Assembly (NCBI GenBank): GCA_024743275.1
Contig: JANSWW010000009.1
Location: forward strand, 184,031 to 248,030
DNA: 64,000 nucleotides
Reading direction: 5' to 3'
Source: Alphaproteobacteria bacterium
Lineage (GTDB): Bacteria; Pseudomonadota; Alphaproteobacteria; JANSWW01
Below, piece by piece: positions 26,282 to 35,705 of this stretch. The notes beneath the pieces are model-generated. The model saw nothing but the letters and a program-made list of their open reading frames with translations. It did not search any database and was not told where the DNA came from. The stretch's first letter is position 1; every line of letters begins with the position of its first letter. Both the position numbers and the translations under genes were made by a program.

Positions 26282-27068
26282 TCAGGTCGACGGAAAAACC
26301 GTCTTCGCGGCCACCGGCGGAAAGCCGGTCGCTGGTGAGAAACCGCTGCTGATTCTGGTGCACGGCGCCGGGATGGACCGCACCGTCTGGTCCGGTCAGA
26401 CCCGTTGGCTCGCCCATCACGGGGTCGAGGTGATGGCCGTCGATCTGCCAGGCCACGGCCGCTCGGAGGGGCCGGCGCTGGAGAGCATCGAGGCGATGGC
26501 CGATTGGCTGCTGACGTTGATCGCGGCCACCGGGCGGGACAAGGTGCGGTTGGCCGGCCATTCCATGGGCGGACTGGTGGTTCTGGAAGCCACCGCCCGC
26601 GCGCCGGACAAGGTCGAGCGGCTGTCCTTCTTCGGCAGCGCGCTGGCGATCCCGGTCGCACCGCCGTTGATCACCGGCGCCCTGGCGGGGCAGACCGCGG
26701 TCTATGCCAAGATGATCGAATTCGGGGTCGGGCTGACCAGCCATCGCGGTGGCAATCCGGCGCCCGGCCTTTGGACCTCCGGCGCGGGGCTCAAGCTGAT
26801 GGCGGCCTATGACCCGGCGGTGCTGGCCCTCGATCTCGCCGCCTGCGACGCCTACAAGAACGGCGAGACGGCGGCGTCCAAGGTCGCCTGCCCGGCCCAG
26901 GTTGTGATCGGTGCCGAGGACCGGATGACGGCCCCCCGCAACGGGGCCGCCCTCGGGGCCGCCATCGCAGGAGCCGAGACGGTCACGCTGGAGAAGCTGG
27001 GCCATATGATGATGATGGAGAATCCCGGCCGGATCACCGATGCCGCCGGGCCGTTCATGGTGGGGTGA
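26274..27068 (+). CDS. Alpha/beta hydrolase
   Basis: 264 aa alpha/beta-hydrolase fold with a complete catalytic set: oxyanion LILVHGAGMD, VDLPGHGRSEG, nucleophile AGHSMGG (Ser at about residue 98), acid in GAEDRMTAP and His in KLGHMMMME. A soluble esterase or lactonase is expected; the substrate is unknown. Translation is coupled to metY through overlapping TAATG and to the thioesterase through directly abutting TGA-ATG. The operon position suggests a role with thioesters or acyl intermediates, but that is inference. Confidence 0.87.
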   Translation: MEIQVDGKTVFAATGGKPVAGEKPLLILVHGAGMDRTVWSGQTRWLAHHGVEVMAVDLPGHGRSEGPALESIEAMADWLLTLIAATGRDKVRLAGHSMGGLVVLEATARAPDKVERLSFFGSALAIPVAPPLITGALAGQTAVYAKMIEFGVGLTSHRGGNPAPGLWTSGAGLKLMAAYDPAVLALDLAACDAYKNGETAASKVACPAQVVIGAEDRMTAPRNGAALGAAIAGAETVTLEKLGHMMMMENPGRITDAAGPFMVG

Positions 27069-27506
27069 ATGACGACCGACAAACCGCGGACCCGCGACAG
27101 CTATAACTACTTCCTGCCGATCGAGACCCGCTGGGCGGACAACGACCTCTACGGCCATGTGAACAACGTCATCTATTATCTGTGGTTCGACACCATCGTC
27201 AGCCGCTTCCTGATCGAGGAGGGCGGCTTCGATATCCAGGCCGATCCGGTGATCGGCTATATCGTCGAATCGGGCTGTTCCTATAGGAAAGGCATCGCCC
27301 ATCCGGCCAGGGTCGACGGGGCCCTGCGTATCGGCCGCATCGGGACATCCTCGGTGACATACGAGCTGGCGATCTTTCGGCAGGGCGAGGACGAACCCGC
27401 CGCCCACGGGTTCTTCGTCCATGTCTGGGTCGATCGCGAGACCGAACGGCCCGCCGGTATCCCGGACAAGATCCGGGCGGCGATGGAGACGATCCTGGTT
27501 CCTTGA
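27069..27506 (+). CDS. Acyl-CoA thioesterase, 4-hydroxybenzoyl-CoA thioesterase type
   Basis: 145 aa hotdog-fold protein of the YbgC/FadM group. The catalytic segment is TRWADNDLYGHVNNVIYY, with Asp acting as in the Pseudomonas 4HBT enzyme, followed by VSRFLIEEGGFD. The ATG directly follows the hydrolase TGA, so translation is coupled. It is the third gene of the metY unit and convergent with the MFS gene 9 bp away. It should hydrolyse acyl-CoA in the cytosol; chain specificity cannot be read. Confidence 0.87.
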   Translation: MTTDKPRTRDSYNYFLPIETRWADNDLYGHVNNVIYYLWFDTIVSRFLIEEGGFDIQADPVIGYIVESGCSYRKGIAHPARVDGALRIGRIGTSSVTYELAIFRQGEDEPAAHGFFVHVWVDRETERPAGIPDKIRAAMETILVP

Positions 27507-27515
27507 GGCTTGCGA

Positions 27516-28766
27516 CTATGCGGGAGCGGGCGCCATCCCGCCGAGCCGGCGTTCCTTGATCGGCCAATGGCAAAGCGCGGCGAAGATGCCGAGCGCGATC
27601 GAGAACAGCCACATCATCTCATAGGACCCCTGGACGTCGTAGAGGTAGCCGCCGAGCCAGGCCCCGAGGAAGGAGCCGATCTGGTGGCCGAAGAAGACGA
27701 AGCCGTTCAAAAGCCCGAGATGCTTGGCGCCGAACATGGTCACCACCAGCCCGGTGGTCAGCGGCACGGTGGAAAGCCAGAGCAGGCCCATGGCGCCGGC
27801 GAAGACCAGCACCGAGGTCTCGGTCAGCGGCAGGAAGAAGAACAGCGCGATCACGCCCGCCCGCGCCAGATAGATCAGCGCCAGCAAGTTCTTTTTGGCG
27901 AAGCGGTCGCCCAACACCCCGGCCATGATCGAGCCCGCCACATTGAACAGGCCGACGATGCTGATCGCCCAGGCGCCGATGGCCGGATCCAGGCCCTCGT
28001 CGCTGACATAGGCGGTGATGTGGGTCGAGATGAAGACCACATGGAAGCCGCAGACGAAGAAGCCCAGGAAGAGAAGATTGAAGCTGCGCTGGCCGAGCGC
28101 CTCCTTGAGCGCCGCGCCGAAGGTCTGTTCCAGCACCTCGCCATGGGTCGGCTGAGGGGTGGCCGGCTTCTTGCGCTGGGCGAAGGCGAAGGCCAGCGGG
28201 ATCATGATCAGGGAGGCGAAACCGAGGATCGTGACCGCGTCCCAGACCCCGAAGCTGTCGACCAGCTGCTGGCCCAGCGGGACCACGGCAAACTGGCCGA
28301 AGGACCCAGCCGCCGTCACGATCCCGAAGGCGAAGGAGCGGCGCTCCGGCGGGACGATCCGCCCGACGGCGGCGAGCACGATGCCGAAGGCGCAGCCGGC
28401 GAGGCCGACGCCGACCAGAAAGCCGACCGTCAGATGGAAGCCGACCGGCTCCGTCGTCTGCGCCATCAACAGGACGCCCACCGCATAGATCGCGCCGAAG
28501 ATCGCGATGATCCGGGCCGAGCCGTAGCGGTCCGCGAGCCCGCCGGCGAAGGGCTGCATCGCGCCCCACATGATATTCTGGATCGCCAGGGACAGAGCGA
28601 ACACCTCGCGGCCCCAGCCGAGCTCGGCGGAGATCGGCGCCAGGAACACACCGAAGGTCGAGCGCACACCGAAGGATATCGCGCAGATCGCCGCCCCGGC
28701 CAAAACGGCCAACAGCACCCAGGTCTCGAGCCTGGGTTTCATCGAAGCGGTGTCGCTCGCGGCCAT
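27516..28766 (-). CDS. MFS transporter
   Basis: 416 aa from the ATG at 28766, which has GGGAGG 5 bases upstream (an ATG seven codons earlier lacks one). Twelve hydrophobic segments with the MFS loop 2-3 motif as GGLADRYGSARII and a long cytoplasmic loop (about residues 185-215) between halves. The sequence resembles monocarboxylate/oxalate-formate antiporter-like members (OFA/MCT), judged from FGVRSTFGVFLAPI. The substrate is unknown. It is convergent with the thioesterase gene and divergent from gabD across 261 bp, in which I see no other feature. Confidence 0.85.
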   Translation of the reverse strand: MAASDTASMKPRLETWVLLAVLAGAAICAISFGVRSTFGVFLAPISAELGWGREVFALSLAIQNIMWGAMQPFAGGLADRYGSARIIAIFGAIYAVGVLLMAQTTEPVGFHLTVGFLVGVGLAGCAFGIVLAAVGRIVPPERRSFAFGIVTAAGSFGQFAVVPLGQQLVDSFGVWDAVTILGFASLIMIPLAFAFAQRKKPATPQPTHGEVLEQTFGAALKEALGQRSFNLLFLGFFVCGFHVVFISTHITAYVSDEGLDPAIGAWAISIVGLFNVAGSIMAGVLGDRFAKKNLLALIYLARAGVIALFFFLPLTETSVLVFAGAMGLLWLSTVPLTTGLVVTMFGAKHLGLLNGFVFFGHQIGSFLGAWLGGYLYDVQGSYEMMWLFSIALGIFAALCHWPIKERRLGGMAPAPA

Positions 28767-29027
28767 GGCGGCCTCCCACTGGTTCATGCAACGTCTCGGG
28801 ACTATTGGGCGCGCACGGCGAGTTGAACAGCCGTTTCCGGGAAAAGCTGCATTGCGCCGAGGAGCGGCGAGGGGATAAGGACATTTCCAGTATTAAAACA
28901 CTCTTTCCAAAATCCCTGTCGATAGCGGGCTTCGGCCGGCCCACCTGGACAGGCGTCTTGCGGAAGCGCATGTATGGGGCAGCCAATTTCCGACGGAAAC
29001 CCAAGAGATATCCCAGGGGAGGGAGAG

Positions 29028-30521
29028 ATGAACGAATTGTCTCCGGCGAAGGGCGCCGGCAACCTGCCGGTCACGTTGAAGGATCCGGACCTGTTCCGCC
29101 AGCAGGCCTATATCGCGGGCGAGTGGGTCGATGCCGATAGCGGCGAAGTGGTCCAGGTGACCGATCCGGCGAGCGGCCAGGTCATCGGGACCGTGCCGAA
29201 GATGGGCAAGGCTGAGGCCAAGCGCGCGGTCGACGCGGCGGACGCCGCCTGGGCCGAATGGCGCGGCAAGACCGCCAAGGAGCGGGCCACGATCCTGCGC
29301 ACCATGTTCGAGATGATGATGGAGCACCAGGACGACCTGGGCAAACTGATGACCGCCGAGCAGGGCAAGCCGCTGCCGGAGGCCAAGGGCGAGGTCGCCT
29401 ATGCCGCCAGCTTCCTGGAGTGGTTCGCCGAGGAGGGCAAGCGGATCTATGGCGAGACCGTGCCCGGCCACCAGGCGGACAAGCGCATCGTCGTCCTGAA
29501 GCAGCCGGTCGGAGTCGTCGGCGCCATCACGCCGTGGAACTTCCCCTCGGCGATGATCACCCGGAAATCCGGCCCGGCGCTGGCCGCCGGCTGTCCCTTC
29601 GTGGTGAAGCCGGCCAACGAGACGCCGTTCTCGGCGCTCGCCATGGCCGTGATCGCCGAGCGGGCGGGCCTGCCCAAGGGGGTCTTCAGCGTCGTCACCG
29701 GCAAATCGGCCGAGATCGGTGAGGTCCTGACCACGGACCCGAAGGTCCGCAAGATCACCTTCACCGGCTCCACCCCGGTCGGCAAGCTGCTGATGAGGCA
29801 AGCCTCCGGCACGGTCAAAAAGATGTCCATGGAACTGGGCGGGAACGCCGCCTTCCTGGTCTTCGACGACGCCGATCTCGATGCGGCGGTCGAGGGCGCG
29901 ATGATGTCGAAATACCGCAATGCCGGTCAGACCTGCGTCTGCGCCAACCGCATCTATGTCCAGGAAGGGGTCTATGACGCCTTCGCGGAGAAGCTGGCCG
30001 CCAAGGTCGCCGAGCTCAAGGTCGGCAACGGTTTCGAGGACGGTGTGGCCCAGGGGCCGCTGATCACCGAGAGCGCGGTCGAGAAGGTTGAGGAGCACAT
30101 CGAGGACGCGGTCTCCAAGGGCGCGACGCTGGTCGCCGGCGGCAAGCGCCACAGCCTCGGTGGCACCTTCTTCGAGCCGACCCTGCTGACCGGGGTCACC
30201 ACCGACATGAAGGTCGCCCGCGAGGAAACCTTCGGCCCGGTGGCGCCGCTCTTCAAGTTCAAGACCGAGGAAGAGGCCATCGCGCTCGCCAACGACACCG
30301 AGTTCGGGCTCGCCAACTACTTCTACGCGGGCAACGTCAACCGGGTCTGGCGGGTCGCCGAGGGCCTGGAGAGCGGGATCGTCGGCATCAACACCGGCAT
30401 CATCTCGACCGAGGTCGCGCCCTTCGGCGGGGTCAAGGAATCCGGCCTCGGCCGGGAAGGTTCCCGCCATGGGATCGAGGACTATCTCGAGATCAAATAC
30501 CTCTGCTATGGCGGCGTCTGA
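29028..30521 (+). CDS. gabD: NAD(P)-dependent succinate-semialdehyde dehydrogenase
   Basis: 497 aa from the ATG at 29028 (AGGGGAGGGA just upstream; the frame extends 18 codons further). The aldehyde dehydrogenase features are complete: VVGAITPWNFPSAMI, FTGSTPVGKLL, catalytic Glu in MELGGNAAF and catalytic Cys303 in GQTCVCANR. The PFGGVKESGLGREGS ending is typical of GabD. The enzyme oxidises succinate semialdehyde to succinate in GABA/putrescine breakdown, which could connect with the agmatine deiminase at 0.5 kb. gor follows 55 bp downstream. Confidence 0.92.
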   Translation: MNELSPAKGAGNLPVTLKDPDLFRQQAYIAGEWVDADSGEVVQVTDPASGQVIGTVPKMGKAEAKRAVDAADAAWAEWRGKTAKERATILRTMFEMMMEHQDDLGKLMTAEQGKPLPEAKGEVAYAASFLEWFAEEGKRIYGETVPGHQADKRIVVLKQPVGVVGAITPWNFPSAMITRKSGPALAAGCPFVVKPANETPFSALAMAVIAERAGLPKGVFSVVTGKSAEIGEVLTTDPKVRKITFTGSTPVGKLLMRQASGTVKKMSMELGGNAAFLVFDDADLDAAVEGAMMSKYRNAGQTCVCANRIYVQEGVYDAFAEKLAAKVAELKVGNGFEDGVAQGPLITESAVEKVEEHIEDAVSKGATLVAGGKRHSLGGTFFEPTLLTGVTTDMKVAREETFGPVAPLFKFKTEEEAIALANDTEFGLANYFYAGNVNRVWRVAEGLESGIVGINTGIISTEVAPFGGVKESGLGREGSRHGIEDYLEIKYLCYGGV

Positions 30522-30576
30522 CCGCCATCGCGTAACGATCGCCAGCGAGGGAACAGTTTAAGGGGAGGCGTGCGCC

Positions 30577-31953
30577 ATGACCTATGATTTCGATCTTTTC
30601 ACCATCGGGGCCGGTTCCGGCGGCGTGCGGGCCTCCCGGATCGCGGCGGGTCATGGCGCACGGGTCGCCGTCGCGGAGGACTATAGGGCCGGCGGCACCT
30701 GCGTCATCCGCGGCTGCGTGCCCAAGAAGCTGTTGGTCTATGCCTCCCACGTCCATGAGGATGTGGAGGACGCGGCCGGCTACGGCTGGGATATTGCCGA
30801 ACCGTCTCACAGTTGGGAAAAGTTGATCGCCGCCAAGAATAAAGAGATCGACCGTCTCGAAAACATCTATCATGGCCTGCTGAGCAATGCGGGCGCGACC
30901 GAGATCAAGGGGCGCGGCCGGGTCGTCGGCCCCAACGCGGTCGAGGTCGACGGCAAGACCTATACCGCCGAGCGGATCCTGATCGCGACCGGTGGCTGGC
31001 CGGTGGTGCCGGATATCCCGGGCAAGGAACACGCCATCACCTCCAACGAGGCGCTGGAACTCCCGGAGATGCCCAAGCGCGTCGCGATCGTCGGCGGCGG
31101 TTATATCGCGGTCGAGTTCGCCGGGATCTTCAACGGCCTCGGCGCCGAGGTCACCCAGATTATCCGCAAGGACAAGATCCTGCGCGGCTTCGATGAGGAC
31201 ATGCGGGACGGCCTGCAGGTCGCCATGGCCGACAAGGGCGTCAATTTCCTCACCGGGGTCAACGTCACCCGGATCGACAAGGCCGATTCGGGCCTGACCC
31301 TGTCCCTCGACACTGGCGAGAGCCTCGAGGTGGACGCCGTCATGTACGCCACCGGCCGGGCGCCGAACTCGGGCAACATGGGCCTGGAGGAGGTCGGGGT
31401 CGCGCTCAAGCCGAACGGCGCCATCGCCGTCAACGAATGGTCCCAAACCTCGGTCGACTCGATCTTCGCCGTCGGCGACGTCACCGACCGGATCGCGCTG
31501 ACCCCGGTGGCGATCCAGGAAGGCCACGCCTTCGCCGACACCTTCTTCGGCGACAAGCCGCGCCGGGTCGATCATTCGGACGTGCCGAGCGCCGTGTTCA
31601 GCCAGCCGCCGATCGGAACGGTCGGCCTGACCGAGGCCGAGGCCCGGGCGCGCTATGACGATATCGACATCTACCGCTCTTCCTTCCGGCCGATGAAGGC
31701 GACCCTGTCAGGCCGACAGGAGCGGGCGGTGATGAAGCTGATCGTCGACCGGAATTCCGACGCCGTGCTCGGCGCCCATATGCTGGGCCCCGATGCCCCG
31801 GAGATCATCCAGGGCATCGGCATCGCGGTGAAGATGGGCGCCACCAAGGCCGATTTCGACGCCACCGTGGGCATTCACCCGTCCTCGGCCGAGGAGTTCG
31901 TCACCATGCGCACCCCGGTGCCCGACCCGGCGAGAAGCGAAGCGGCGGAGTGA
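30577..31953 (+). CDS. gor: Glutathione-disulfide reductase
   Basis: 458 aa flavin disulfide reductase. FAD motif [10 protein letters not shown], redox-active pair in [13 protein letters not shown], second Rossmann [28 protein letters not shown] and the catalytic His in GIHPSSAEE. The CVIRGC active site and 458-residue length match GR of alphaproteobacteria rather than dihydrolipoamide or mercuric reductases. It reduces GSSG with NADPH in the cytosol. It lies 55 bp after gabD on the same strand and converges with the histidine-rich secreted protein gene. Confidence 0.92.
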   Translation: MTYDFDLFTIGAGSGGVRASRIAAGHGARVAVAEDYRAGGTCVIRGCVPKKLLVYASHVHEDVEDAAGYGWDIAEPSHSWEKLIAAKNKEIDRLENIYHGLLSNAGATEIKGRGRVVGPNAVEVDGKTYTAERILIATGGWPVVPDIPGKEHAITSNEALELPEMPKRVAIVGGGYIAVEFAGIFNGLGAEVTQIIRKDKILRGFDEDMRDGLQVAMADKGVNFLTGVNVTRIDKADSGLTLSLDTGESLEVDAVMYATGRAPNSGNMGLEEVGVALKPNGAIAVNEWSQTSVDSIFAVGDVTDRIALTPVAIQEGHAFADTFFGDKPRRVDHSDVPSAVFSQPPIGTVGLTEAEARARYDDIDIYRSSFRPMKATLSGRQERAVMKLIVDRNSDAVLGAHMLGPDAPEIIQGIGIAVKMGATKADFDATVGIHPSSAEEFVTMRTPVPDPARSEAAE

Positions 31954-31978
31954 GGATGGCCGTCGCCGCGTTCCGGGG

Positions 31979-32497
31979 TCAGCGTCCCTCGAAGTCGAGG
32001 CGACCGCCGATAACCGGCGGGTTTTCGCTGACGATGCGCCATTGCCCGTCTTGCTGCAGGCAGGCGGTGCCATAGGCGATCGCCGCTTCCCGTCCGATCG
32101 TCACCTCGCGCTGATATTCGCGGCAATGGTCCCGGCTGTAGGGCCGTGCGTCGACCGGGGCCGCGACGATCTCCGATGGCCGGGCCGGCCTGACGACGAC
32201 ACGCTCCCGTGGCACCACGATCACCCGGGTCCGGGGACCGCCATACCAGTCCCATCCTCCATGGCCGTGGTCCCAGCCACCATAGCTATGGAACCGGCGA
32301 TGATGGCGCAGATGACGGCGCCAGGCCTTCTTTCGCCAATGCCGCTTCTTCCAGTGTTTATGGTCGCGGTAGTGGTCGCGATGATGACCGGAGGCACCCA
32401 ACTGGGCCCCGATCCGGAAACCGAGGTCGCCGGCCTGTGCCGGGGCCGTCGCGGCGACAAGGCCGGCGGCGGCGAGGATAAGAGCAAGTCTCATCAT
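31979..32497 (-). CDS. Secreted His/Arg/Trp-rich protein with surface-antigen-like C-terminus
   Basis: 172 aa; AAGGAG lies 6 bases before the first of two ATGs. A Sec signal peptide covers about residues 1-23 (MRLALILAAAGLVAA...AQAG). Residues 38-85 are extremely rich in His, Arg, Lys and Trp (for example WKKRHWRKKAWRRHLRHH and a GGWDHGHGGWD stretch). The C-terminus has CREYQREVTIGREAAIAYG followed by a second Cys, the pattern seen at the end of 17-kDa surface antigen/glycine-zipper proteins of alphaproteobacteria. It is a candidate periplasmic or cell-surface metal or polyanion binder; the function is not established. Confidence 0.75.
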   Translation of the reverse strand: MMRLALILAAAGLVAATAPAQAGDLGFRIGAQLGASGHHRDHYRDHKHWKKRHWRKKAWRRHLRHHRRFHSYGGWDHGHGGWDWYGGPRTRVIVVPRERVVVRPARPSEIVAAPVDARPYSRDHCREYQREVTIGREAAIAYGTACLQQDGQWRIVSENPPVIGGRLDFEGR

Positions 32498-32609
32498 GAC
32501 GCTCTCCTTATCGATACTCTCCCCGTCGATCAGGATGCGCCCGGCCGGTCCGATTCCCCAGTTAACTTTCCGTAAGGTCGGATCGGAGACGCCTGAGACA
32601 AGGACAAAG

Positions 32610-32680
32610 CCCCTCCCTTGAGAAGGGAGGGGTTGGGGTGGGTTCCTAACCCCTCTCGATCCCCCCTTACGAAGGGGGGA
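32610..32680. repeat. Composite intergenic palindromes
   Basis: Two hairpins: CCCCTCCCTT-GAG-AAGGGAGGGG at 32610-32632 (10-bp stem) and TCCCCCCTT-ACG-AAGGGGGGA at 32660-32680 (9-bp stem), separated by a G-rich then C-rich spacer. The CTTACGAAG core recurs at 63764-63784. It lies 12 bases past the RACo stop and may also serve as that operon's terminator. Confidence 0.8.
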
Positions 32681-32691
32681 CGGAGGGCGGG

Positions 32692-34725
32692 CTACCCCGC
32701 CGCCCGGCGTCTGCGGCGGCGGCCTCCGGTGGCGTCGTCCGGCATCCGGGTGGCGGCGCCCTTCGGGGGAAGCCGCACCGCGCGGGCGAGGTTCGGATAG
32801 TCCGCCGTCTTGTGGGGCAGGGCCATCGCCTCGACGAAATGGGCCTGGAAGGCCGGCTCGACGGCGGTCTCGACCTTTTCGATCCGGCGGACCACATCCT
32901 CGATCTCGGCCCGGGCCTGCTTGTTGACCAGCGCCATGCGCGCCCCGGTCCCGGCGGCGTTGCCGGCGGCGATCACCTTGTCCAGCGGGCAGTCCGGGAT
33001 CATGCCCAGGACCATGGCGTATTTCGGCTCGATATGGGATCCGAAGGCCCCGGCCAGCACTACCTTCTCGACCGTATCCGTTTCCATCCGGTCCATCAGC
33101 AACCGGGCGCCGGCATAGAGTGCTGCCTTGGCGAGCTGGATCGCCCGGATGTCGTTCTGGGTCACCCGGATCTCGGGATCGGCGTCGTTCGCCGGCCGGT
33201 GCAGCACATAGGAGAAGGTGCGGCCGTCGGCGACGATACGATCCGTCGCGGAACCCTTGGTGCCGTCTATCACCCCGTCCTCGGTCATCAGCCGGGCGAG
33301 AAACATCTCGGCCAGCACCTCGATGATGCCGGACCCGCAGATGCCGGTGATGCCGATCTTCCTGGTCTCCTCCGCGAAATCGTCCTCGTCGGACCAGAGA
33401 TCGGACCCGATCACCTTGAATTTCGGTTCCAGCGTTTCGGGATCGATCCGGACACGCTCGATGGCGCCGGGGGCGGCCCGCTGGCCGGAGGAGATCTGCG
33501 CGCCCTCGAAGGCCGGCCCGGTTGGGCTGGAGGCGGCGAGGAGCCGGTGCCGGTTGCCGAGAATGATCTCCGCGTTGGTGCCGACATCGACGATCAGGGT
33601 CATCTCCTCGGCCTTGTGGGGGGCCTCGGCCAGCGCCACGGCGGCGGCGTCCGCCCCGACATGGCCGGCGATGCAGGGCAGGACATAGACCGACGCGCCG
33701 GGCGCGATCCTCCAATCCAGGGTCCGGGCGTCGATCTCGAGCGCCTCGTCGAGGGCCAGCGCGAAGGGGGCGCCGCCGAGTTCCACCGGATCGATGCCGA
33801 GCACCAGATGATGCATCACCGGATTGCCGACGACGACGGCGGACAGGATGTCCTCGGGCGCGATCCCGGCCTCGGCGGCGGTGTCGGCGGCGAGCTGGCT
33901 CAGCGCCTCGCGGACGGCGGCGGTCATCTCCACCGCCCCGCCGGGGTTCATCATCGAATAGCTGACCCGGCTCATCAGGTCCTCGCCGAAGCGGATCTGC
34001 GGGTTCATGGCGCCCGACGCGGCGACCACGGCGCCGCTTTCCAGATCGGTCAGATGGGCGGCGATGGTGGTCGAGCCGACATCGACGGCGAGCCCATAGG
34101 CCTTGTCCTTGAAGCCGGGCCACACGGCGATCACCTCGGCCCCGTCCTTGACGGCCGCCGTCACCGCCCATTTACCCTTCCTGAGGGCGATTTGCAGACC
34201 CGGCAGAATGGCCGGATGGGGGCGGACGCCGGACAGGTCCCATTCGCTGGCCAGCGCCTCGGCCAGGCGGCGGAAGTCGCCGGAGGGGTCGTGCATGTCC
34301 GGCTCGCGGACCTCGACATAATGCAGCTTCACCTGGGGATCGACGTCGAGCACACGTTCGTCCGCCCGCTTGCGGACCACCTGGCGGTGGACCTGGCTTT
34401 CGGCGGGGACGTCGATGACCGCGTCGGCCTGTAGGGTCGCCTGACAGGAAAGCCGCCGGCCGCCCTCCAACTTACCGCGTTTTGCGGCATAGCGGGTCTC
34501 GCCCGCGGTGCGCCCGGAAAGGGCTGTTTCGTCGGTGGTGATGCCGTGCTTGGCGAAGGCGCCGATACCGGGATCGACCTTGCAGCGTCCGCAGATGCCG
34601 CGCCCGCCGCAGACGGAATCGATGTCGACCCCGAGCTTGCGGGCGGCGGTCAGGACGGGCGTGCCCACCGGAAACTCGCCCCGCCGGCCCGACGGGGTAA
34701 ACACAACGCGGACGGTATCGGTCAT
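32692..34725 (-). CDS. RACo-type reductive activator of corrinoid proteins (2Fe-2S + ASKHA ATPase)
   Basis: 677 aa from the ATG at 34725 (MTDTVRVVF); the open frame to 34800 overlaps the upstream gene and is rejected. Residues 1-95 are a [2Fe-2S] ferredoxin domain with Cys39, Cys45, Cys48 and Cys94. A middle domain follows, then an ASKHA-like ATPase with AVDVGSTTIAAHL and LIVDVGTNAEI. Such proteins use ATP to reduce Co(II) corrinoid back to Co(I) in methyl-transfer systems. The Arg-rich tail (RRRRRR) is unusual. It is the last gene after metF and the methyl-THF:corrinoid methyltransferase. Its likely client is the corrinoid protein at 61.9 kb. Confidence 0.88.
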   Translation of the reverse strand: MTDTVRVVFTPSGRRGEFPVGTPVLTAARKLGVDIDSVCGGRGICGRCKVDPGIGAFAKHGITTDETALSGRTAGETRYAAKRGKLEGGRRLSCQATLQADAVIDVPAESQVHRQVVRKRADERVLDVDPQVKLHYVEVREPDMHDPSGDFRRLAEALASEWDLSGVRPHPAILPGLQIALRKGKWAVTAAVKDGAEVIAVWPGFKDKAYGLAVDVGSTTIAAHLTDLESGAVVAASGAMNPQIRFGEDLMSRVSYSMMNPGGAVEMTAAVREALSQLAADTAAEAGIAPEDILSAVVVGNPVMHHLVLGIDPVELGGAPFALALDEALEIDARTLDWRIAPGASVYVLPCIAGHVGADAAAVALAEAPHKAEEMTLIVDVGTNAEIILGNRHRLLAASSPTGPAFEGAQISSGQRAAPGAIERVRIDPETLEPKFKVIGSDLWSDEDDFAEETRKIGITGICGSGIIEVLAEMFLARLMTEDGVIDGTKGSATDRIVADGRTFSYVLHRPANDADPEIRVTQNDIRAIQLAKAALYAGARLLMDRMETDTVEKVVLAGAFGSHIEPKYAMVLGMIPDCPLDKVIAAGNAAGTGARMALVNKQARAEIEDVVRRIEKVETAVEPAFQAHFVEAMALPHKTADYPNLARAVRLPPKGAATRMPDDATGGRRRRRRAAG

Positions 34726-34765
34726 CTCGGAGTTCTTATGGTTGTCGTTGGTCTCTTGGGTCTTG

Positions 34766-35668
34766 CTAGGCCCGGCGACGACGGCGTTCCCGCCGGTCAT
34801 TGCCGGCGGCAGCCCCTTCGGGCGCCGGCTCGCGGAATTTGGAGATCCAGTGGCGGCAGTCTGGATCGACGCCGCAGAGCACGTTGGCGCCCATGATCCC
34901 GGTCATCTCCTCCTGGTGCAACGGGTTCATGATCGCCGAGGTCATGCCCGCGCCCATGGCCATGGACAGGAAGGTGGCGTTGAGCGCGTGCCGGTTCGGC
35001 AGGCCGAAGGAGATGTTGGACGCGCCACAGGTCGTGTTGACCTTCAGCTCCTCCCGCAGGCGGCGGATCAGGCGGAACACCGAGTTGCCGGCCTGGCCGA
35101 GGGCGCCGATCGGCATCACCAGCGGGTCGACGACCACGTCCGAGGCCGGGATTCCGAAATCCTGGGCCCGTTCGACGATCTTTTTGGCGACCTCGAAACG
35201 GACGTCCGGATCCTCGGAGATGCCGGTCTCGTCATTGGAGATCGCGACGACGGCGGCACCGTATTTCTTGACCAGCGGCAGCACGACCTCGAGCCGCTCC
35301 TCCTCGCCGGTGACCGAGTTGACGAGCGCCTTGCCCTTGTAGACCTCCAGGCCCCGCTCCAGCGCTTCGACGATGGAGCTGTCGATGGACAGCGGCACGT
35401 CGGTGATCGACTGGACCAGTTCCACCGCCTCGGCGAGGATCTTCGGTTCGTCGGCCAGCGGGATGCCGGCATTGACGTCGAGCACGGTCGCCCCGGCCTG
35501 GACCTGGGCCATGGCGTCGGCCTCGACCCGGGAGTAATCGCCGGCGGCCATTTCCGCGGCCAGCAGCTTGCGGCCGGTCGGGTTGATCCGTTCGCCGATC
35601 ACACAGAACGGGCGGTCGAAGCCCATGACGACGGTTTTGGTGGCGGAGCTGATTACGGTTTCGGTCAT
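34766..35668 (-). CDS. Methyltetrahydrofolate:corrinoid methyltransferase
   Basis: 300 aa, a TIM-barrel of the pterin-binding family. Hallmarks are FCVIGERINPTGRK, VLDVNAGIP, PLSIDSS, and CGASNISFGLPNR. Length and motifs fit the stand-alone MeTr/MtvA type, which moves methyl groups between methyl-THF and a corrinoid protein, rather than dihydropteroate synthase. The C-terminus has a basic tail (NDRRERRRRRA) like its neighbour RACo. It sits 37 bp after metF and 40 bp before RACo, so methyl groups entering on corrinoid can be passed to THF and oxidised by MetF, or the reverse. Confidence 0.9.
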   Translation of the reverse strand: MTETVISSATKTVVMGFDRPFCVIGERINPTGRKLLAAEMAAGDYSRVEADAMAQVQAGATVLDVNAGIPLADEPKILAEAVELVQSITDVPLSIDSSIVEALERGLEVYKGKALVNSVTGEEERLEVVLPLVKKYGAAVVAISNDETGISEDPDVRFEVAKKIVERAQDFGIPASDVVVDPLVMPIGALGQAGNSVFRLIRRLREELKVNTTCGASNISFGLPNRHALNATFLSMAMGAGMTSAIMNPLHQEEMTGIMGANVLCGVDPDCRHWISKFREPAPEGAAAGNDRRERRRRRA

Positions 35669-35705
35669 GTCTCGTCTTCCGGAATGATCGATGGAACGGG
35701 CGATG

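Noticed and set aside
31979..34171. A 730-codon minus-strand frame suggesting a fusion of the histidine-rich protein to a large Arg-rich N-terminus
   Set aside because: The upstream part is an off-frame reading of RACo; the real gene has its own ATG, ribosome-binding site and signal peptide at 32497.
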